This document shows positions 7,101 through 7,578 of a stretch of DNA of 7,578 nucleotides, piece by piece. A program made the translations under genes and the position numbers. Below the pieces are notes generated by a model. The model had not been told where the DNA came from. It saw only the letters and a program-made list of their open reading frames with translations, and searched no databases. How positions within the stretch are numbered: the first letter of the stretch is position 1; each line of letters opens with the position of its first letter. Origin of the DNA: Candidatus Cloacimonadota bacterium (lineage in GTDB: Bacteria; Cloacimonadota; Cloacimonadia; Cloacimonadales; Cloacimonadaceae); assembly GCA_023230025.1 (NCBI GenBank), contig JALNYD010000126.1:1-7578 (forward strand). Reading direction: 5' to 3'.

Positions 7101-7578
7101 TCCGAATACATCGATCCTATTCTCTGGCTCACTGCTGAGAATACTCACAACAGCATAATGCTTATCCATGGAGGATTTCAATCGCACAATCTGGCCTGGT
7201 TGAAACCCCACTGCCGGTTCTTGCTTAGTAGGTTGAACACGCTCTTGTGTGCTTACTTTGAAAACTTCTTGCTTCTGTTGCTGGATGTTATCGATGAGTT
7301 TACTATCTGCATCGATCATCGTGAGGAATCTTTGTGCAGTATCAAGGTCCCGATATAGATCATCATCGCTGATTGGATTGCTATTTCTATGCGCCCAGCG
7401 ATTTCGGATTGAAATCATCTCCTTTAGATAATGCCTCTGTTCAGGTTCATACCCCATATGCGCAGATATGCGAAACCAGTTCTGATCAAATATCCGAAGT
7501 AGAGCAGCAAGGTCGAGGTTATCAAGGGTTGTATCCTTTGATTTGAGCAAGTTATCTTTCTGCCTGGGATTCAATACA
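4173..7578 (-). CDS. SNF2-family DEAD/DEAH helicase with N-terminal Swt1-type HEPN domain (5' end probably outside window)
   Basis: Predicted ATP-driven DNA translocase/helicase of superfamily 2, SNF2/RapA-like group. Residues are counted from the TTG at 7574. Residues about 15-88 resemble Swt1-family HEPN domains, with R57-N58 and H62 forming the R-x4-H motif. Residues about 123-172 look like a small beta-barrel (GQIVRLKS...YESQLE). The helicase core follows: YQFRPVLK (216-223), Walker A GVGKT (239-243), CPRPLVAEKKW (266-276), DEAH (355-358), TATP (385-388), the SNF2-type NRTRRRDIG (500-508), VMVFSSF (640-646), SEVGCEGLD (699-707) and QRIGRIDRKGQ (728-738) with arginine fingers. Residues about 787-829 are a charged coiled coil, a HPLV motif lies at 945-948, and about 1035-1115 is again helical. 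All core motifs are intact. The frame stays open above the TTG (a GTA codon precedes it), and no ATG occurs before residue 40, inside the HEPN domain. The real start is therefore probably outside the window. The gene is immediately followed by the GHKL ATPase gene. Swt1-HEPN and SNF2 proteins of this kind are known from BREX- and DISARM-like loci; the defence role here is inferred. Confidence 0.93.
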   Translation of the reverse strand, partial: VLNPRQKDNLLKSKDTTLDNLDLAALLRIFDQNWFRISAHMGYEPEQRHYLKEMISIRNRWAHRNSNPISDDDLYRDLDTAQRFLTMIDADSKLIDNIQQQKQEVFKVSTQERVQPTKQEPAVGFQPGQIVRLKSSMDKHYAVVSILSSEPENRIDVFGDGGPQSFYESQLEAVPQRVLHYMNLDEFNAAISSLQIRQPNLTTLYSLNSARIDFIPYQFRPVLKFIRSDRPRLLIADSVGVGKTIEAGLILKELQARRELQSVLIICPRPLVAEKKWLTEMKRFDESFRQLDGKQLRLCINECDLDGDWPQDYRRSIIPYSLFDETLLHGENKRGKKRLGLLDLDPPPHFDLIIVDEAHHIRNTNTFANQIVSYLCNNADAVVFLTATPVQTKSEDLFVLLNTLRPDLIIDRNSYRTMMEPNQFITKAVKCIRQNKPGWQEQATEALVQIMTTEWGRLIAHNNPMYKAVLEGLNEDPMTNEQRVRLISQVEDLHTLSGVINRTRRRDIGNLVIRKPNTVMVSFTPEQALIHDEMLSIQRRILEQTSGNVSINFLMSTLRRQAASCIFGLLPLLKDILNRRLDEALWDDLFDFMPDVDAIQSIKADVNALLDLASQVSGNDPKLDALVGVLKEKQSLPNNKVMVFSSFIHTLRYLNKYMQSAGIRVGFIHGGVDDEDRLELRRRFQLPKEELDSLDVMLFSEVGCEGLDYQFCDTMVNYDLPWNPMRIEQRIGRIDRKGQMSEKVLIYNMVTEGTIDDDIYNRCLLRIGIFEHSIGDSEEILGELAVSIKSIAENLKLTDEERKIKLQQLADNKLRKMQEEEKLEQQQYELFGIEVPTKQTEQEIMSASSYWLSPRMLEHLIESYLNQRLGTQQKYILGDKDPRTLRLSQEARSQILSDYKSLKLNLNATGRTWEKWLKETNPHLSITFNTEYASEDTKVVLVNAMHPLVKQAAHHIDSFEFPYTELQITDSDIPTGDYDFVIYKWETRGIRNDLSIKPICSDPRVGPQLINLIERASDSQNKSEPKLNHWDHLESRHYELWKEEKHKHIDRTKELAEYKKQSLRTSHQAVVASISDRMEQVSDEKILRMYRSQLASQEAAYATNIQALDIAVEKADIVANPVMYGIIRITKEVL
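4180..4188 (-). promoter_or_regulatory. Ribosome binding site for the GHKL ATPase gene
   Basis: The minus strand reads AAAGGAGGT, a near-perfect complement of the 16S rRNA 3' end. Eight bases separate the GGAGG core from the GTG at 4172. The site lies inside the final helicase codons (Thr-Lys-Glu-Val), so helicase translation passes over it. This sets the GTG as the start and points to translational coupling of the two proteins. Confidence 0.88.

Noticed and set aside
973..7431. Plus-strand frames of 60-110 codons scattered under both genes
   Set aside because: Each lies antisense to a clearly conserved minus-strand gene, none shows a recognisable domain, and none continues as a longer coding stretch.

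Overview
The window is fully coding on the minus strand. It holds parts of two very large genes that abut with no gap, and there is no RNA gene, mobile element, CRISPR array or non-coding stretch. Base composition is moderately AT-rich (around 40-43% GC by eye). The one visible ribosome binding site is a near-perfect AAAGGAGGT with a GTG start. This fits a bacterium, perhaps a Firmicute, but the organism cannot be named from this sequence.

From 7578 down to 4173 lies a SNF2-type superfamily 2 helicase of at least 1134 codons. It has an N-terminal Swt1-like HEPN domain with an intact R-x4-H motif, a small probable beta-barrel segment, a complete two-lobe helicase core of the RapA/DISARM-helicase kind, and a long helical C-terminal extension. 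Its reading frame is open at the window edge, so its true start is probably outside.

From 4172 down to 1 lies a sacsin-like GHKL (Hsp90-type) ATPase of at least 1390 codons. It has the N, G1 and G2 boxes of the Bergerat fold, the conserved segment that follows them in sacsin-like proteins, a roughly 900-residue middle region of unknown function, and an acidic/basic/acidic low-complexity linker that runs off the window. A further C-terminal domain is therefore expected outside.

The two genes form a tight operon. The helicase stop codon TAG is directly followed by the GTG start of the ATPase in the same frame, and the Shine-Dalgarno sequence lies inside the last helicase codons. A DNA translocase carrying a HEPN domain, coupled one-to-one to a giant Hsp90-like ATPase, looks like the core of an anti-phage or anti-plasmid system. 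I do not recognise it with confidence as a named system. The defence role is inferred from domain content and gene arrangement, and the neighbours needed to settle it lie outside the window.
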